Assembly (NCBI RefSeq): GCF_016906305.1 | Contig: NZ_JADDOL010000001.1 | Span: 186,001-250,000, forward strand | DNA length: 64,000 nt | Reading direction: 5' to 3' | Source of the DNA: Alloalcanivorax marinus | GTDB taxonomy: Bacteria; Pseudomonadota; Gammaproteobacteria; Pseudomonadales; Alcanivoracaceae | In this document: positions 20,515 to 33,084 of the stretch, piece after piece | How the letters are laid out: the number at the start of each line of letters is the position of its first letter | Position numbering within the stretch: position 1 is the first letter of the stretch | Program-made: the position numbers and the translations under genes | The notes under the pieces: model-generated | What the model was told of the DNA's origin: nothing | What the model saw: the letters and a program-made list of their open reading frames with translations, nothing else | Databases searched by the model: none

Positions 20515-21375
20515 TTAAACAGCGGCGGCACCACCAACGATTTCGGAAATTTCCTGCGTAATGGCAGCCTGGCGCGCCTTGTTGTACACCAGTTGGAGAT
20601 CGTTGATGATCTCGCCGGCATTGTCGCTGGCGGCTTTCATCGCCACCATCCGCGCGGCCTGTTCGCAGGCATTGTTCTCAACCACACCCTGATACACCTG
20701 GGACTCGATGAACCGCACCAGCAGCTCGTCGAGCAGCTCCTTGGGCGCGGGCTCATAGATGTAGTCCCAGTGACGCTTGAGCTCGTCGTCCTCGCCCGGC
20801 TCCAGCGGCAGCAGGCGGATGGTTTTCGGCTTCTGCGTCATGGTGTTCACGAATTCGTTGTACACGATGTACAGACGATCGATCTCACCGTTTTCGTAGG
20901 CGTCCAGCATCACCTTGATGGACCCGATCAGGTCGTTCAGGTGAGGCGTGTCGCCAAGGCCGCTGACCGAGGCCTCGACCTTGCCGCCGACACTCCGGAA
21001 AAAGGCCAGCCCTTTGGAACCCACCACGCAGTGCTGGACCTTGGCGCCCTTCTCTTCCCACTCGCGGGCACTTTTCACCACGCTTTTCAGCAGGTTCACG
21101 TTCAGGCCACCGGCCAGACCCCGGTCCGAGGTCACGACGATGTAGCCGACGTTCTTGACGTCCCGTTCCTGCAGGTAGATGTGCCGGTATTCCAGATCAG
21201 CATTGGCAAGATGGGCCACCACCTGACGCATGCGCGTGGCGTAAGGCTTGCTCGCCTCCATACGCTCCTGCGCTTTACGCATCTTGCTGGCCGCCACCAT
21301 TTCCATCGCACGGGTAATCTTCTTCGTGCTCTGGACGCTGGCGATCTTGCCCTTGATCTCTTTACCGCTAGCCAT
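20515..21375 (-). CDS. atpG: F1Fo ATP synthase subunit gamma (rotor shaft)
   Basis: A 286-residue protein starting [20 protein letters not shown] with the conserved N-terminal helix and a matching C-terminal helix ending in [16 protein letters not shown]. The two form the coiled-coil shaft that couples Fo rotation to catalysis. Position between atpA and atpD is canonical. Confidence 0.97.
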   Translation of the reverse strand: MASGKEIKGKIASVQSTKKITRAMEMVAASKMRKAQERMEASKPYATRMRQVVAHLANADLEYRHIYLQERDVKNVGYIVVTSDRGLAGGLNVNLLKSVVKSAREWEEKGAKVQHCVVGSKGLAFFRSVGGKVEASVSGLGDTPHLNDLIGSIKVMLDAYENGEIDRLYIVYNEFVNTMTQKPKTIRLLPLEPGEDDELKRHWDYIYEPAPKELLDELLVRFIESQVYQGVVENNACEQAARMVAMKAASDNAGEIINDLQLVYNKARQAAITQEISEIVGGAAAV

Positions 21376-21398
21376 AGGACTGATCCTTTCTCAGCGAA

Positions 21399-22943
<1,545 letters not shown>

Positions 22944-22959
22944 CTCTAATCCCTCAAAC

Positions 22960-23496
22960 TCAAGAGTTCAGTTGCTCGGCGAGGCGGGAAAGCCGGCCGC
23001 GCACACTGCCATCAATTACCGTATCGCCGGCTCGTACCAGCACGCCACCAATGAGTGACTCGTCCACGGAGGTGGACACCTGCACGTCCCGGCCCAAGCG
23101 CTCCTTGAGCGCCGCCACCAGCTTTTCGGTTTCGGCGTCTTCCAGCTCGAACGCGGCGATCAGTTCCACATCGGTGATGCGCTGATCGGCGGCCAGCAGT
23201 TCGTGGAACAACGCGCGAATGGTGGGCAACAAATTCAGACGTTTGTTGGCCGCCAGCTGGGCGATGAAGTTGCGGGCGCCTTCACTGAGCTCGTCACCGC
23301 AGACCTGAATAAAGGCTTCGGCCTGCTGGGCACGATCCAGCTCGGGCTGGTCCAGATAGGCGCGCACGGTGGCGTCCTGCGCCACGGTCGCCGCCAGATC
23401 CAGCATCTGTTCCCACTCCGCCAGGCCGTTGTTTTCCTTCGCGAAAAGGAACGCGGCTTTGGCGTAGGGACGTGCGATGGTGGTCAATTCAGCCAT
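22960..23496 (-). CDS. atpH: F1Fo ATP synthase subunit delta (peripheral stalk)
   Basis: The 178-residue protein starts [16 protein letters not shown] and ends with [17 protein letters not shown], the conserved ends of delta/OSCP. It links the F1 head to the b-subunit stalk. Short gaps of 16-19 bp on both sides fit the operon. Confidence 0.96.
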   Translation of the reverse strand: MAELTTIARPYAKAAFLFAKENNGLAEWEQMLDLAATVAQDATVRAYLDQPELDRAQQAEAFIQVCGDELSEGARNFIAQLAANKRLNLLPTIRALFHELLAADQRITDVELIAAFELEDAETEKLVAALKERLGRDVQVSTSVDESLIGGVLVRAGDTVIDGSVRGRLSRLAEQLNS

Positions 23497-23515
23497 GGGG
23501 TGCCATCCGTATCAC

Positions 23516-23986
23516 TCAGAGTTGAGCCGCCAGTTCGTCGAGCAGCTGCTTGTGACTGTCGCGATTTACCTCGCGGGCCAGCACTTTCTCGGCACCGCTC
23601 AATGCAAGGGCGGATACCTCTTTACGCAGCTCTTCGCGAGCACGGTTGATTTCCTGATCGATCTCGGACTGGGCCTTGGCGATCAGGCGCTCACCTTCGG
23701 TACGAGCCTGATCCTTGGCTTCCTCGACGATCTGATTGGCGCGCCGGTTGGCCTGCTCAATGATCTCGGAGGCCTTGTCCTTGGCATCCTTCAGATTGGC
23801 GGAGGCTTTTTCCTGCGCCAGCTCCAGATCCCGTTCGGCGCGGTCAGCGGCGCTCAAACCTTCGGCGATCTTCTGTTTGCGCTCGTCCAGGGCCCGGGAA
23901 ATGGGCGGCCAGACAAACTTCATGCAGAAGAAAACGAACAGAGCGAACCAGATGGCCTGGCCAATTAGTGTCGCATTAATGTTCAT
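23516..23986 (-). CDS. atpF: F1Fo ATP synthase subunit b (stator)
   Basis: The protein begins [29 protein letters not shown], one membrane anchor, followed by a long charged Ala-rich helix typical of the dimeric b stalk. It has 156 residues, matching E. coli b. The 58-bp gap after atpE is the longest in the operon and may help set stoichiometry. Confidence 0.97.
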   Translation of the reverse strand: MNINATLIGQAIWFALFVFFCMKFVWPPISRALDERKQKIAEGLSAADRAERDLELAQEKASANLKDAKDKASEIIEQANRRANQIVEEAKDQARTEGERLIAKAQSEIDQEINRAREELRKEVSALALSGAEKVLAREVNRDSHKQLLDELAAQL

Positions 23987-24044
23987 GCCAACACCTCAGC
24001 ATTACGTAGATTTCCCTGAACCGGGGCTCGGTTTGAATCGCGTC

Positions 24045-25235
<1,191 letters not shown>

Positions 25236-25664
25236 CTAGTCGTCTTGCCCGTCCCGTTCCGCTCCCAGGCGGTGGTCCAGGTGCGCCACCTGAACCCAAC
25301 CGGCGATCTGCGCCAGCAGGAACCCCAGAAACAGAACCACTACATGTGTCAGTTCGCGCGATGCCGGCACCTTCGCGAAGGTCAGGCCGAACAGCGCCAG
25401 CATGATCACCACCTTGCCGGCTTCCGCCCGCATGGCGGCGCCCGCCATGCGTTCAGGCGCGCGATTGCCCGGGTGTAGCCACACTTGGAAGCCACCCCAG
25501 GCGTATGCGATCAGGCTGATAGTGCCGCCCCAGGCGGCCGCGAGGCCCAGACTGGCGCCGGCGATGACGACGACCAGTACGGCGAAAATCATCGCGCTTA
25601 GGATTTGCGCGCGCATCAAGCCCCAGAACAGTGTTCTGCGGGCTCGTTCGTCGAAATTGGCCAC
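25236..25664 (-). CDS. atpI: ATP synthase subunit I
   Basis: This 142-residue membrane protein has about four hydrophobic segments and occupies the first position of the atp operon. AtpI family members assist assembly of the c-ring and are poorly conserved. The start is a GTG with GGGAG five bases upstream. It is transcribed from a good promoter about 85 bp upstream. Confidence 0.85.
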   Translation of the reverse strand: MANFDERARRTLFWGLMRAQILSAMIFAVLVVVIAGASLGLAAAWGGTISLIAYAWGGFQVWLHPGNRAPERMAGAAMRAEAGKVVIMLALFGLTFAKVPASRELTHVVVLFLGFLLAQIAGWVQVAHLDHRLGAERDGQDD

Positions 25665-25745
25665 CGTGCTCCCGTGTGTCGCTGCTGACGCCGCCGGAGC
25701 GTGTCAGGAGAAGGTCGCGGGTACCCCCTGATCTTTGGCGCGGGA

Positions 25746-25774
25746 AGTATATGGGGAAGGTATACCGGTATCAA
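25746..25774 (-). promoter_or_regulatory. Sigma-70-type promoter of the atp operon
   Basis: On the minus strand TTGATA (25769-25774) and TATACT (25746-25751) are separated by exactly 17 bp, each one base from consensus. The predicted start lies near 25739, giving a leader of about 75 bases before atpI. Confidence 0.8.
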
Positions 25775-25863
25775 CCGGCGAGGGTCGATTGTTTGGCCCG
25801 AAAGGACCGGATTCGGCGTAAAATTTGAACGGACGCTCTAATTGGCGGGAAATCTATACAAAT

Positions 25864-25914
25864 CAAAACGTTTTGTGGCCGGAGCTGAGTCGTATTGATA
25901 CGCCTCTCCGACCA
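25864..25914. other. Structured par-atp intergenic element
   Basis: CAAAACGTTTTG (25864-25875) is a perfect 12-bp palindrome. It adjoins a composite hairpin: TGGCCGGAG (25876-25884) pairs with CTCCGACCA (25906-25914) with one mismatch, and inside it CGTAT/ATACG form a second stem with a two-base loop. It lies between the parB 3' end and the atp promoter in a 310-bp region with no gene. It may be the parB terminator or a regulatory structure. Confidence 0.5.
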
Positions 25915-25974
25915 CTGCGTCAAGCGAGTTGATGAATAAGCAAACAAAAACGTCCACCGGGTGAAGAAAGACGC

Positions 25975-26895
25975 TTATTTGATGTGGGCGAGAATACCGT
26001 CCAGTTCGTCCAGATTGTTGTAGCTGATCACCAGCTTGCCCTTGCTGCCGCTGCCCTGCTGGATCTGCACCGGCGCGCCCAGGCGCTCGGACAGGTCATT
26101 GAGCAGATGACGCACATTGGGGTCTTCCCGGGGCGGCGCCGCCTTGGCCGGCTTTTCCTTCTCGAACTCGCGCACCAGGGCCTCGGTCTGGCGCACCGAC
26201 AGCCCCTTGGCCACCACCGCCCGCGCCGCTTCCACCTGCTTCTGGCCGGTCAGCGCCAGCAGCGCCCGGGCGTGGCCCATTTCCAGATCGCCGTGCTCGA
26301 GCAGCTTCTTGACGTCCGCCTCCAGGCTCATCAGGCGCAGCAGGTTGGTGACCATGGCCCGGGACTTGCCCACCGCATCGGCCACCTGCTGGTGGGTGAG
26401 CCCGAATTCTTCCTTGAGCCGGGACAGCGCCAGCGCCTCTTCCATGGGGTTGAGGTTTTCGCGCTGGATGTTCTCGATCAGCGCCATGGCGATGGCGGCT
26501 TCGTCGGGCACCTCGCGGATCACCGCGGGGATCACGTCCAGCTCGGCCATCTGCGCGGCCCGCCAGCGCCGCTCGCCGGCGATGATTTCGTAGCGATCCT
26601 CACCCAGCGGGCGCACCACGATGGGCTGCATCACCCCCTGGGCGCGGATCGATTCCGCCAGCTCTTCCAGGGCGTCCGGGGACATGTCACGGCGCGGCTG
26701 ATAGCGGCCCCGCTGCATGAACTCCACCGGCAGGTGGCGCAGTTCGCCGTCCCGGGGCGGACGCTGGCCACGGTCGGCGGCGGGCGCCTCGCCGCTCTCC
26801 AGGCTGACCTCGTCCGGATGGTCCTGGTAGGCCGCGTTGCTGCTCAACAGGGCGTCCAGCCCCTTGCTCAGGCCGCGTTTACGCTTTGCCGCCAT
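25975..26895 (-). CDS. parB: Chromosome partitioning protein ParB (CTPase clamp)
   Basis: The 306-residue protein has a Lys/Arg-rich N-terminus that contacts ParA, the CTP-binding core with GERRWRA and ENIQRENL, a helix-turn-helix (LTHQQVADAVGKSRAMVTNLLRL) for parS recognition, and a C-terminal dimerisation domain. ParB loads at parS and slides on DNA to organise the origin region. It is 14 bp after parA. Two perfect parS-type sites are inside recF in this window. Confidence 0.97.
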   Translation of the reverse strand: MAAKRKRGLSKGLDALLSSNAAYQDHPDEVSLESGEAPAADRGQRPPRDGELRHLPVEFMQRGRYQPRRDMSPDALEELAESIRAQGVMQPIVVRPLGEDRYEIIAGERRWRAAQMAELDVIPAVIREVPDEAAIAMALIENIQRENLNPMEEALALSRLKEEFGLTHQQVADAVGKSRAMVTNLLRLMSLEADVKKLLEHGDLEMGHARALLALTGQKQVEAARAVVAKGLSVRQTEALVREFEKEKPAKAAPPREDPNVRHLLNDLSERLGAPVQIQQGSGSKGKLVISYNNLDELDGILAHIK

Positions 26896-26909
26896 AGTCG
26901 GATCTCGCT

Positions 26910-27716
26910 TCAGTCGGTTCGTGCGGGCGCCTGCTGGGTCTTCTGCATGGCCTGTTCGCGGCGCAGGATTTCGCCGGCCAGGGCCAGGTAGCTGACCGCG
27001 CCCCGGGATTTGGGATCATAGGTGATCACCGGCGCGCCATGACTGGGCGCTTCCGCCAGCCGCACGTTGCGCGGAATGATGGTGCGATACACCTTGTCGC
27101 CGAAATGGCTGATCAGCTGATTGGACACATCGTTGGACAGGCTGTTGCGCGGGTCGTACATGGTGCGCAGCAGCCCGCCGATGTGCAGCTTGGGATTGAG
27201 CACCGAGCGGATTTTCTCGATGGTGTTCATCAGCGAGGTCAGGCCTTCCAGGGCGTAGTACTCGCACTGGATCGGCACGATCACCGAGTCCGCCGCGGTG
27301 AGCGCGTTGACCGTGAGCATGTTCAGCGACGGCGGGCAATCGATGATGATGTAGTCGTAATCGTCGCGGATGCGCGCCAGGGCGTTGCGCAGCCGGAATT
27401 CGCGCAGCTTCATGTCCAGCAGCTGGACCTCGGCGGCGGTCAGGTCACCGTTGGCGGCGATCAGGTCGAAGCCGGATTCTTCCGGCGTGCCCACCACCGC
27501 CTGTTCCACGTCCACTTCGCCGGTGAGCACTTCGAGAATGGTGTAGTCCGGCTCGTATTTGTCGACCCCGGCGCCGCTGGTGGCGTTGCCCTGGGGGTCG
27601 ATGTCCACCAGCAGCACCTTTTTGCGCGTGGCCGCCAGGGAGGCGGCCAGATTGACGCTGCTGGTGGTCTTGCCCACTCCGCCTTTCTGGTTGGCAATGG
27701 CAAAAACGGTGGTCAC
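26910..27716 (-). CDS. parA: Chromosome partitioning ATPase ParA (Soj)
   Basis: The 268-residue protein starts [23 protein letters not shown], the deviant Walker A motif, followed by [13 protein letters not shown] and [13 protein letters not shown]. It lacks the N-terminal helix-turn-helix of plasmid type Ia ParA and so is the chromosomal Soj type. Its start overlaps the rsmG stop by four bases (ATGA), consistent with translational coupling. Confidence 0.97.
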   Translation of the reverse strand: MTTVFAIANQKGGVGKTTSSVNLAASLAATRKKVLLVDIDPQGNATSGAGVDKYEPDYTILEVLTGEVDVEQAVVGTPEESGFDLIAANGDLTAAEVQLLDMKLREFRLRNALARIRDDYDYIIIDCPPSLNMLTVNALTAADSVIVPIQCEYYALEGLTSLMNTIEKIRSVLNPKLHIGGLLRTMYDPRNSLSNDVSNQLISHFGDKVYRTIIPRNVRLAEAPSHGAPVITYDPKSRGAVSYLALAGEILRREQAMQKTQQAPARTD

Positions 27717-28330
27717 TGCGATCTCCTTATGATCACCAGCACGCGGGTCTCGTCCAGCCCCGGCACGGACAGAGGTTCCACGCGCGCGGTCCAGCCGGCC
27801 GGCAGCTCGGCCAGTTCGCGCTCCGCGGCGGCGGCTTTCATGGCCAGAACGCGGGTGTGCGGCGCGATCAGCGGCTCCGTCACCGCCAGGATGTCGGGCA
27901 GGGCGGCGAAGGCACGGCTGATAATCTGCGATGGAGCATTACGGTACTGTTCCACGCGGGCGTGCACAACCTCCACGTTGTCCAGGCCCAGCTCCCGCCG
28001 GGCCTGACGCACGAAGCGCGCTTTCTTGCCGTTGCCGTCGAGCAGCACGAAACGCTGGCCGGGCCGGGCGATGGCCAGAGGAATGCCGGGCAGGCCGGCG
28101 CCGGTGCCCACGTCCAGGGTGTCGCCGTCGTCCAGATGGGGCAGCACCGCCAGGGAATCCAGCAGGTGCCGGGCGATCATCTCGCCGGGCTCGCGCACGG
28201 CGGTGAGATTGAACGCCCGATTCCATTTTACCAGCAGGTCGCGGTAGGTGAGCAGCGCCGTGACCTGGTCCGCGTCCAGGGCCACGCCCAGATCGCGCAG
28301 GCCGTCCAGCAGACGGTCCCGGTCGGTCAT
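27713..28330 (-). CDS. rsmG: 16S rRNA (guanine-527-N7)-methyltransferase
   Basis: The 205-residue protein contains [24 protein letters not shown] and the S-adenosylmethionine motif [16 protein letters not shown], both characteristic of RsmG (GidB). It methylates G527 of 16S rRNA. Both ends overlap neighbours by four bases, mnmG upstream and parA downstream, so the three are likely made from one transcript. Confidence 0.96.
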   Translation of the reverse strand: MTDRDRLLDGLRDLGVALDADQVTALLTYRDLLVKWNRAFNLTAVREPGEMIARHLLDSLAVLPHLDDGDTLDVGTGAGLPGIPLAIARPGQRFVLLDGNGKKARFVRQARRELGLDNVEVVHARVEQYRNAPSQIISRAFAALPDILAVTEPLIAPHTRVLAMKAAAAERELAELPAGWTARVEPLSVPGLDETRVLVIIRRSQ

Positions 28331-30213
28331 GCCTGGCGGGCCGTCTGGTGCCGGTGCTTCTTCAGGTAGATCAGCAGCAGGGAAATCGCCGCCGGGGTGA
28401 CCCCGGGGATGCGCCCGGCCTGGCCCAGGGTGGCCGGCCGTACCTCGCCCAGCTTCTGCTTCACCTCATTGGACAGACCCTTCACCGCGCCGTAGTCGAA
28501 GTCCTCCGGCAGAGGCTGGTCCTCGGCGGCGCGCAATTTGGCGATCTCCGCCTCCTGGCGGTCGATGTAGCCGGCGTACTTGGCGGCGATTTCCACCTGT
28601 TCCACCACCGCGTCGGCCACCGGCGCCAGGCCGGCGGCCTCGGCCAGCGGCCGGTAGCTCAGCTCCGGGCGCTTGAGCAGGTCCATCAGGCTGTATTCGT
28701 GGGGCAGCGGCTTGTCCAGCAGGGCGTTGACCCGCTCCGCCTCGGCGGTGCCCGGCCGCACGAAGGTGGCCTTGAGGCGCGCCTGCTCCTGTTCCATGCC
28801 GTCGCGCTTGGCCACGTAGGCGGCCCAGCGGGTGTCGTCCACCAGGCCCAGCTCCCGGCCTTTTTCGGTGAGGCGCAGGTCGGCGTTGTCCTCGCGCAGC
28901 AGCAGCCGGTATTCGGCGCGGCTGGTGAACATGCGGTAGGGCTCACGGGTGCCCATGGTGATCAGATCGTCCACCAGCACGCCCAGGTAGGCTTCGTCGC
29001 GGCGCGGCGCCCAGGCCTCTTTTTCCTGGCTCAGCAGCGCCGCGTTCAGACCCGCCAGCAACCCCTGGGCCCCGGCTTCCTCGTAGCCGGTGGTGCCGTT
29101 GATCTGGCCGGCGAAGAACAGCCCGGGCATGTGTTTGGTTTCCAGGCTGTGCTTGAGGTCCTGCGGGTTGAAATAATCGTACTCGATGGCGTAGCCGGGG
29201 CGCGTGATGCGGGCGTTCTCGAAGCCACGGATGGAGCACACCGCCGCCATCTGGATGTCGAACGGCAGGCTGGTGGAAATGCCGTTGGGGTACAGCTCAT
29301 GGGTGTCCAGCCCTTCGGGTTCCACGAAGATCTGGTGGCTGTTCTTGTCCGGGTAGCGGTTGACCTTGTCCTCGATGGACGGGCAGTAGCGCGGCCCGGT
29401 GCCTTCGATAACGCCGGTGAACATGGGGCTGCGATCGAACCCGGAGCGGATGATGTCGTGGGTCTGTTCGTTGGTGTGGGTAATGTAGCAGCACACCTGG
29501 CGCGGGTGCTCCTCCACCTTGCCCAGGTAGCTCATCACCGGCACCGGGTCGTCGCCCCACTGCTCTTCCATCACCGAGAAGTCCACGGTCTTGCCGTCGA
29601 TGCGCGGCGGCGTGCCGGTCTTCAGCCGGTCCACCCGGAACGGCAGCTCACGCAGGCGCCGGGCCAGGGCGTTGGAGGGCTGGTCGCCGGCGCGGCCGCC
29701 CTGGTGGTTGTCCAGGCCCACATGGATGACCCCGCCCAGGAAGGTCCCGGCGGTGAGCACCACGGCGTCGGCGTGAAAACGCAGCCCCATATTGGTCACC
29801 GCGCCCACGCAGCGGCCGTTTTCCACGATCAGGTCGTCCACCGCCTGCTGGAACAGGGTCAGGTTGGGCTGGTTCTCGAGAATGCCGCGGATCGCCGCCT
29901 TGTAGCGCACCCGGTCCGCCTGGGCCCGAGTGGCGCGCACCGCCGGCCCCTTGCGGGCGTTGAGCACACGGAACTGAATGCCGCCCAGGTCGGTGGCGCG
30001 GGCCATGGCGCCGCCCAGGGCGTCGATCTCGCGCACCAGGTGGCTCTTGCCGATGCCGCCGATGGCCGGGTTGCAGCTCATCTGGCCGAGGGTTTCGATA
30101 TTGTGGGTGAGCAGCACCGTGTCCACGCCCATGCGCGCCGCCGCCAGGGCCGCCTCGGTGCCGGCGTGGCCGCCGCCAATCACGATAACGCCGAATCGAT
30201 GGGGGTATTCCAT
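28327..30213 (-). CDS. mnmG: tRNA U34 carboxymethylaminomethyl synthesis enzyme MnmG
   Basis: MnmG (GidA), with MnmE, modifies the wobble uridine of several tRNAs using FAD and tetrahydrofolate derivatives. The N-terminal FAD motif is [19 protein letters not shown], followed by [23 protein letters not shown] and [13 protein letters not shown]; the C-terminal helical domain includes [18 protein letters not shown]. At 628 residues it is full length. It leads the mnmG-rsmG-parA-parB unit. Its partner mnmE is 21 kb away, whereas in pseudomonads the two are neighbours. Confidence 0.97.
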   Translation of the reverse strand: MEYPHRFGVIVIGGGHAGTEAALAAARMGVDTVLLTHNIETLGQMSCNPAIGGIGKSHLVREIDALGGAMARATDLGGIQFRVLNARKGPAVRATRAQADRVRYKAAIRGILENQPNLTLFQQAVDDLIVENGRCVGAVTNMGLRFHADAVVLTAGTFLGGVIHVGLDNHQGGRAGDQPSNALARRLRELPFRVDRLKTGTPPRIDGKTVDFSVMEEQWGDDPVPVMSYLGKVEEHPRQVCCYITHTNEQTHDIIRSGFDRSPMFTGVIEGTGPRYCPSIEDKVNRYPDKNSHQIFVEPEGLDTHELYPNGISTSLPFDIQMAAVCSIRGFENARITRPGYAIEYDYFNPQDLKHSLETKHMPGLFFAGQINGTTGYEEAGAQGLLAGLNAALLSQEKEAWAPRRDEAYLGVLVDDLITMGTREPYRMFTSRAEYRLLLREDNADLRLTEKGRELGLVDDTRWAAYVAKRDGMEQEQARLKATFVRPGTAEAERVNALLDKPLPHEYSLMDLLKRPELSYRPLAEAAGLAPVADAVVEQVEIAAKYAGYIDRQEAEIAKLRAAEDQPLPEDFDYGAVKGLSNEVKQKLGEVRPATLGQAGRIPGVTPAAISLLLIYLKKHRHQTARQA

Positions 30214-30272
30214 GGGATGCTCTACCTTCGCCCGGAGAGGGGCGTCTAAAATATGACCAGACAGGGCGCGCT

Positions 30273-30278
30273 AGTATA
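30273..30278 (-). promoter_or_regulatory. Probable -10 element of the mnmG operon
   Basis: A TATACT hexamer on the minus strand lies 59 bp upstream of the mnmG start; the -35 region 16-17 bp away is poor (TTTATT). The region is shared with the divergent nhaP2 promoter. Confidence 0.45.
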
Positions 30279-30334
30279 GTCTCAATGTGGCCAAAATAAA
30301 GGCCGGCGCACATGTAGGCGGCGCCGCCTTCCTA

Positions 30335-30340
30335 TATAAT
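30335..30340 (+). promoter_or_regulatory. Probable -10 element of nhaP2
   Basis: A perfect TATAAT is 41 bp upstream of the nhaP2 start codon. No consensus -35 lies at 16-18 bp, so an activator may be required. Confidence 0.45.
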
Positions 30341-30381
30341 GTTCAAACCTTAACCTGCTGTTTTATATTCCAGGAGCGCAT

Positions 30382-32082
30382 TTGGATTCATTGAACCTTT
30401 TCTTGCTGGTGGGGACCGGGCTGATGTTCACCGGCCTGCTGCTCGGGTCGATCAGTTCCCGGGTGGGCGTTCCCTCCCTGCTGGTGTTTTTGCTGGTCGG
30501 CATGTTCGCCGGCGAGGACGGCATTGGCGGTATCCGGTTCGATGATTTTTCCCTGGCCTATGTGGTGAGCAACATCGCCCTGGCGGTGATCCTGCTCGAC
30601 GGCGGTCTGCGCACCCGGCTCAGCACCTTCCGGCTGGCGCTGCGCCCGGCGCTCACCCTGGCCACCCTGGGCGTGGCCCTGTCCGCCTCCCTGGTGGGCG
30701 CCTTCGCCACCTGGGTGATCGGCGTGGACTGGCGGCTGGGGCTGCTGCTCGGCGGCATCGTCGGTTCCACCGACGCCGCCGCCGTGTTCAATGTGGTCAA
30801 GGGCGCCGGGGTGACCCTCAACGAGCGGGTGGCCAGCACCCTGGAGATCGAATCCGGCCTCAACGACCCGATGGCCATCTTCATCACCCTGATGCTGGTG
30901 GAAGTGCTGGTGAACCCGGAGATGGGCCTGGGGCTGACCATGCTGATCACCCTGGTGCAGCAATTCGGCCTGGGCATCCTGATGGGCCTCAGCCTGGGCG
31001 CTCTGCTCAGCGAGATCCTGCTACGCGTGCGCAGCAACGAGGGATTGCACGCCCTGCTGCTGTGCAGCGGCGGCGCCATGGTGTTCGCGCTCACCAACCT
31101 GGCCGGCGGCAGCGGCTTCCTGGCCATTTACCTGGCCGGCCTGGTGGCCGGCAACCGGCGCGGCGGCACCGGCGACAACGTGCTGCGCTCCATGGACTCC
31201 ATGGCCTGGCTGGCCCAGTCCGGCATGTTCCTGATGCTGGGGCTGCTGGTAACGCCCTCGGAAATGGGCAACAGCCTGGTGGACGCCCTGATGGTGGCGG
31301 CCTTCCTGATGATCGTGGCGCGCCCCCTGTCGGTGTGGGTGAGCCTGCTGCCGTTCCGCTTCAGCTGGCGGGAGGAACTGTTCATCGCCTGGACCGGCCT
31401 GCGCGGGGCGGTGCCCATCGTGCTGGCGGTGTTCCCGCTGCTGGCCGGGGTCGGCCAGACCCGGCTGCTGTTCGACATCACCCTGGTGGTGGTGCTGATT
31501 TCGCTGCTCGCCCAGGGCACCAGCCTGCGCTATGTGGCGCGCTGGCTGAAGGTGTCGGTGCCGGCCACCACGCCACCCCGGCAAATGGTGCCCCTGGCGG
31601 CCTCCGGAGACCGCTACCTGATGCAGTTCGAGGTGGACGCCGGGGCCAAGGCCGAGGGCCAGCGGCTGGGCGCCATCACCAGCCCGCGTATCACGCCGTT
31701 GCTGATCATCCGTAACCAGGAATTCCGCAACCTGGCCGAGAACCCGGTGATCGAAGCCGGCGATCTGGTCACCTGGCTGGCACCGGTGGCCGAGAAGGAT
31801 TACCTGTCCGATCTGTGCCACCGTCTTTCCAAGGACGAGAAACGCTATTACGGTGAATTCTTTCTGCGCGGCAGCGTGCCGGTGGACCAGCTGGTGGCGG
31901 TGTACGGGATGGAGAAGCCCGACCCGGCCCTGGAGGGGCTCACCGTGGAAGCCCTGTTCGAGCGCCAGTTCGGCCACCAGGCGGTGGTGGGCGACACCCT
32001 GCGCCTGAGCGGTCTGAAGCTGCGCGCGCGTACCGTGGAACAGGGCCGCGTGGTCCTGGTCGGGATCAAATTGCCCAAATAG
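30382..32082 (+). CDS. nhaP2: K+/H+ antiporter NhaP2 (CvrA)
   Basis: This 566-residue protein starts at a TTG with AGGAG six bases upstream. The first 390 residues are a CPA1-type membrane domain with about twelve helices, including GGIVGSTDAAAVFNVV and ESGLNDPMAIF, the ion-binding region. It is followed by a cytoplasmic RCK_C domain (about 410-480) and a C-terminal CorC/HlyC-type domain, the architecture of E. coli NhaP2 (578 residues). It exchanges cytoplasmic K+ for external H+ and protects against low osmolarity and potassium stress. Eleven bases separate it from a downstream dehydrogenase gene. Confidence 0.92.
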   Translation: MDSLNLFLLVGTGLMFTGLLLGSISSRVGVPSLLVFLLVGMFAGEDGIGGIRFDDFSLAYVVSNIALAVILLDGGLRTRLSTFRLALRPALTLATLGVALSASLVGAFATWVIGVDWRLGLLLGGIVGSTDAAAVFNVVKGAGVTLNERVASTLEIESGLNDPMAIFITLMLVEVLVNPEMGLGLTMLITLVQQFGLGILMGLSLGALLSEILLRVRSNEGLHALLLCSGGAMVFALTNLAGGSGFLAIYLAGLVAGNRRGGTGDNVLRSMDSMAWLAQSGMFLMLGLLVTPSEMGNSLVDALMVAAFLMIVARPLSVWVSLLPFRFSWREELFIAWTGLRGAVPIVLAVFPLLAGVGQTRLLFDITLVVVLISLLAQGTSLRYVARWLKVSVPATTPPRQMVPLAASGDRYLMQFEVDAGAKAEGQRLGAITSPRITPLLIIRNQEFRNLAENPVIEAGDLVTWLAPVAEKDYLSDLCHRLSKDEKRYYGEFFLRGSVPVDQLVAVYGMEKPDPALEGLTVEALFERQFGHQAVVGDTLRLSGLKLRARTVEQGRVVLVGIKLPK

Positions 32083-32093
32083 AGGATGGACCC

Positions 32094-32906
32094 ATGCCCC
32101 GTTTCGACAACCATCGTGTCCTGATCACCGGCGCCGGCGCGGGCATCGGTCAATTGATGGCGGAGAAGTTCGCCGCCCGTGGCGCCGAGGTGATCGTCAC
32201 CGCCCGGCGCATCGCCGCCGCCCGCGAGGTGGTGGATCACATCACCAATGCCGGCGGCAACGCCCACGCCTACACGCTGGACGTGAGCAAGATCGCCTCG
32301 ATCGCGAAATTCCGCGACCAGCTGCACGAGGAGCGGGGCCCGATCAGCATCCTGGTGAACAACGCCGGCGTGGTCCACGGAGGCGAGTTCGAGCAGGTCG
32401 ACCTGCAGCAGCACCTGGACACCTTCAAGGTCAACGCCGAGGGCCTGATGGCCTGCAGCCATGTCTTCATGGCGGATCTGCTGGCCGCCGACCGCGCCCA
32501 CCTGGTCAATATCGCCAGCGCTTCCGCCTTTATCGGCCTGCCCTACGGCAGCACCTACGCCGCCAGCAAGTGGGCGGTGGTGGGCTTCTCGGAGTCCCTG
32601 CGTCTGGAACTGGCGGAGCGGGGCGAGCGCCATGTGAAAGTGACCACGGTGTGCCCGAGCTATATCGCCACCGGCATGTTCAAGGGCGTGAAGACTCCGC
32701 TGTTCTCTCCCATGCTCACCCCGGACCGGGTGGCCGACAGCATTCTGCGCGGCGTCGCCAAGGGCGAGGCGTTCGTGATCGAGCCGCCCATGGCCCGCTC
32801 CGTGGAGCTGCTCAAGGGCGTCCTGCCCCGCCGCCTGTGGGACCAGGTGGCCCGGCGCACCGGCGTGTCCACCTCCATGTACAGCTGGAAGGGCAAGCAG
32901 GGCTGA
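32094..32906 (+). CDS. Short-chain dehydrogenase/reductase
   Basis: A 270-residue classical SDR with TGAGAGIGQ at the N-terminus, NNAGVVHGG, catalytic Ser in NIASASAF and YAASK. The cofactor and substrate cannot be assigned. It follows nhaP2 by 11 bp and is probably co-transcribed, though a functional link to ion transport is not obvious. A role in lipid or alcohol metabolism is equally likely. Confidence 0.88.
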   Translation: MPRFDNHRVLITGAGAGIGQLMAEKFAARGAEVIVTARRIAAAREVVDHITNAGGNAHAYTLDVSKIASIAKFRDQLHEERGPISILVNNAGVVHGGEFEQVDLQQHLDTFKVNAEGLMACSHVFMADLLAADRAHLVNIASASAFIGLPYGSTYAASKWAVVGFSESLRLELAERGERHVKVTTVCPSYIATGMFKGVKTPLFSPMLTPDRVADSILRGVAKGEAFVIEPPMARSVELLKGVLPRRLWDQVARRTGVSTSMYSWKGKQG

Positions 32907-33084
32907 CCTTTCCAGTTTGTGCATACCTGTTCGCAAATGAAGGCCCAACCGGCGATTCACCCTACAGCCGGCGGCCTTCGCTTCGCCGTCAATGTCAGTC
33001 AACGCTCGTTCGCTAACATTGCTTGCCATACGACGACCCCGCCCGACACGGGCGCGGGCCCGCATTGCGAACAGAGAGTGTGCT

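Noticed and set aside
25631-25828. A 65-codon plus-strand frame upstream of atpI
   Set aside because: It overlaps the atpI start and the atp promoter on the other strand and has no family resemblance or ribosome-binding site.
28348-30249. A 633-codon plus-strand frame opposite mnmG
   Set aside because: Antisense to a full-length, motif-complete mnmG.
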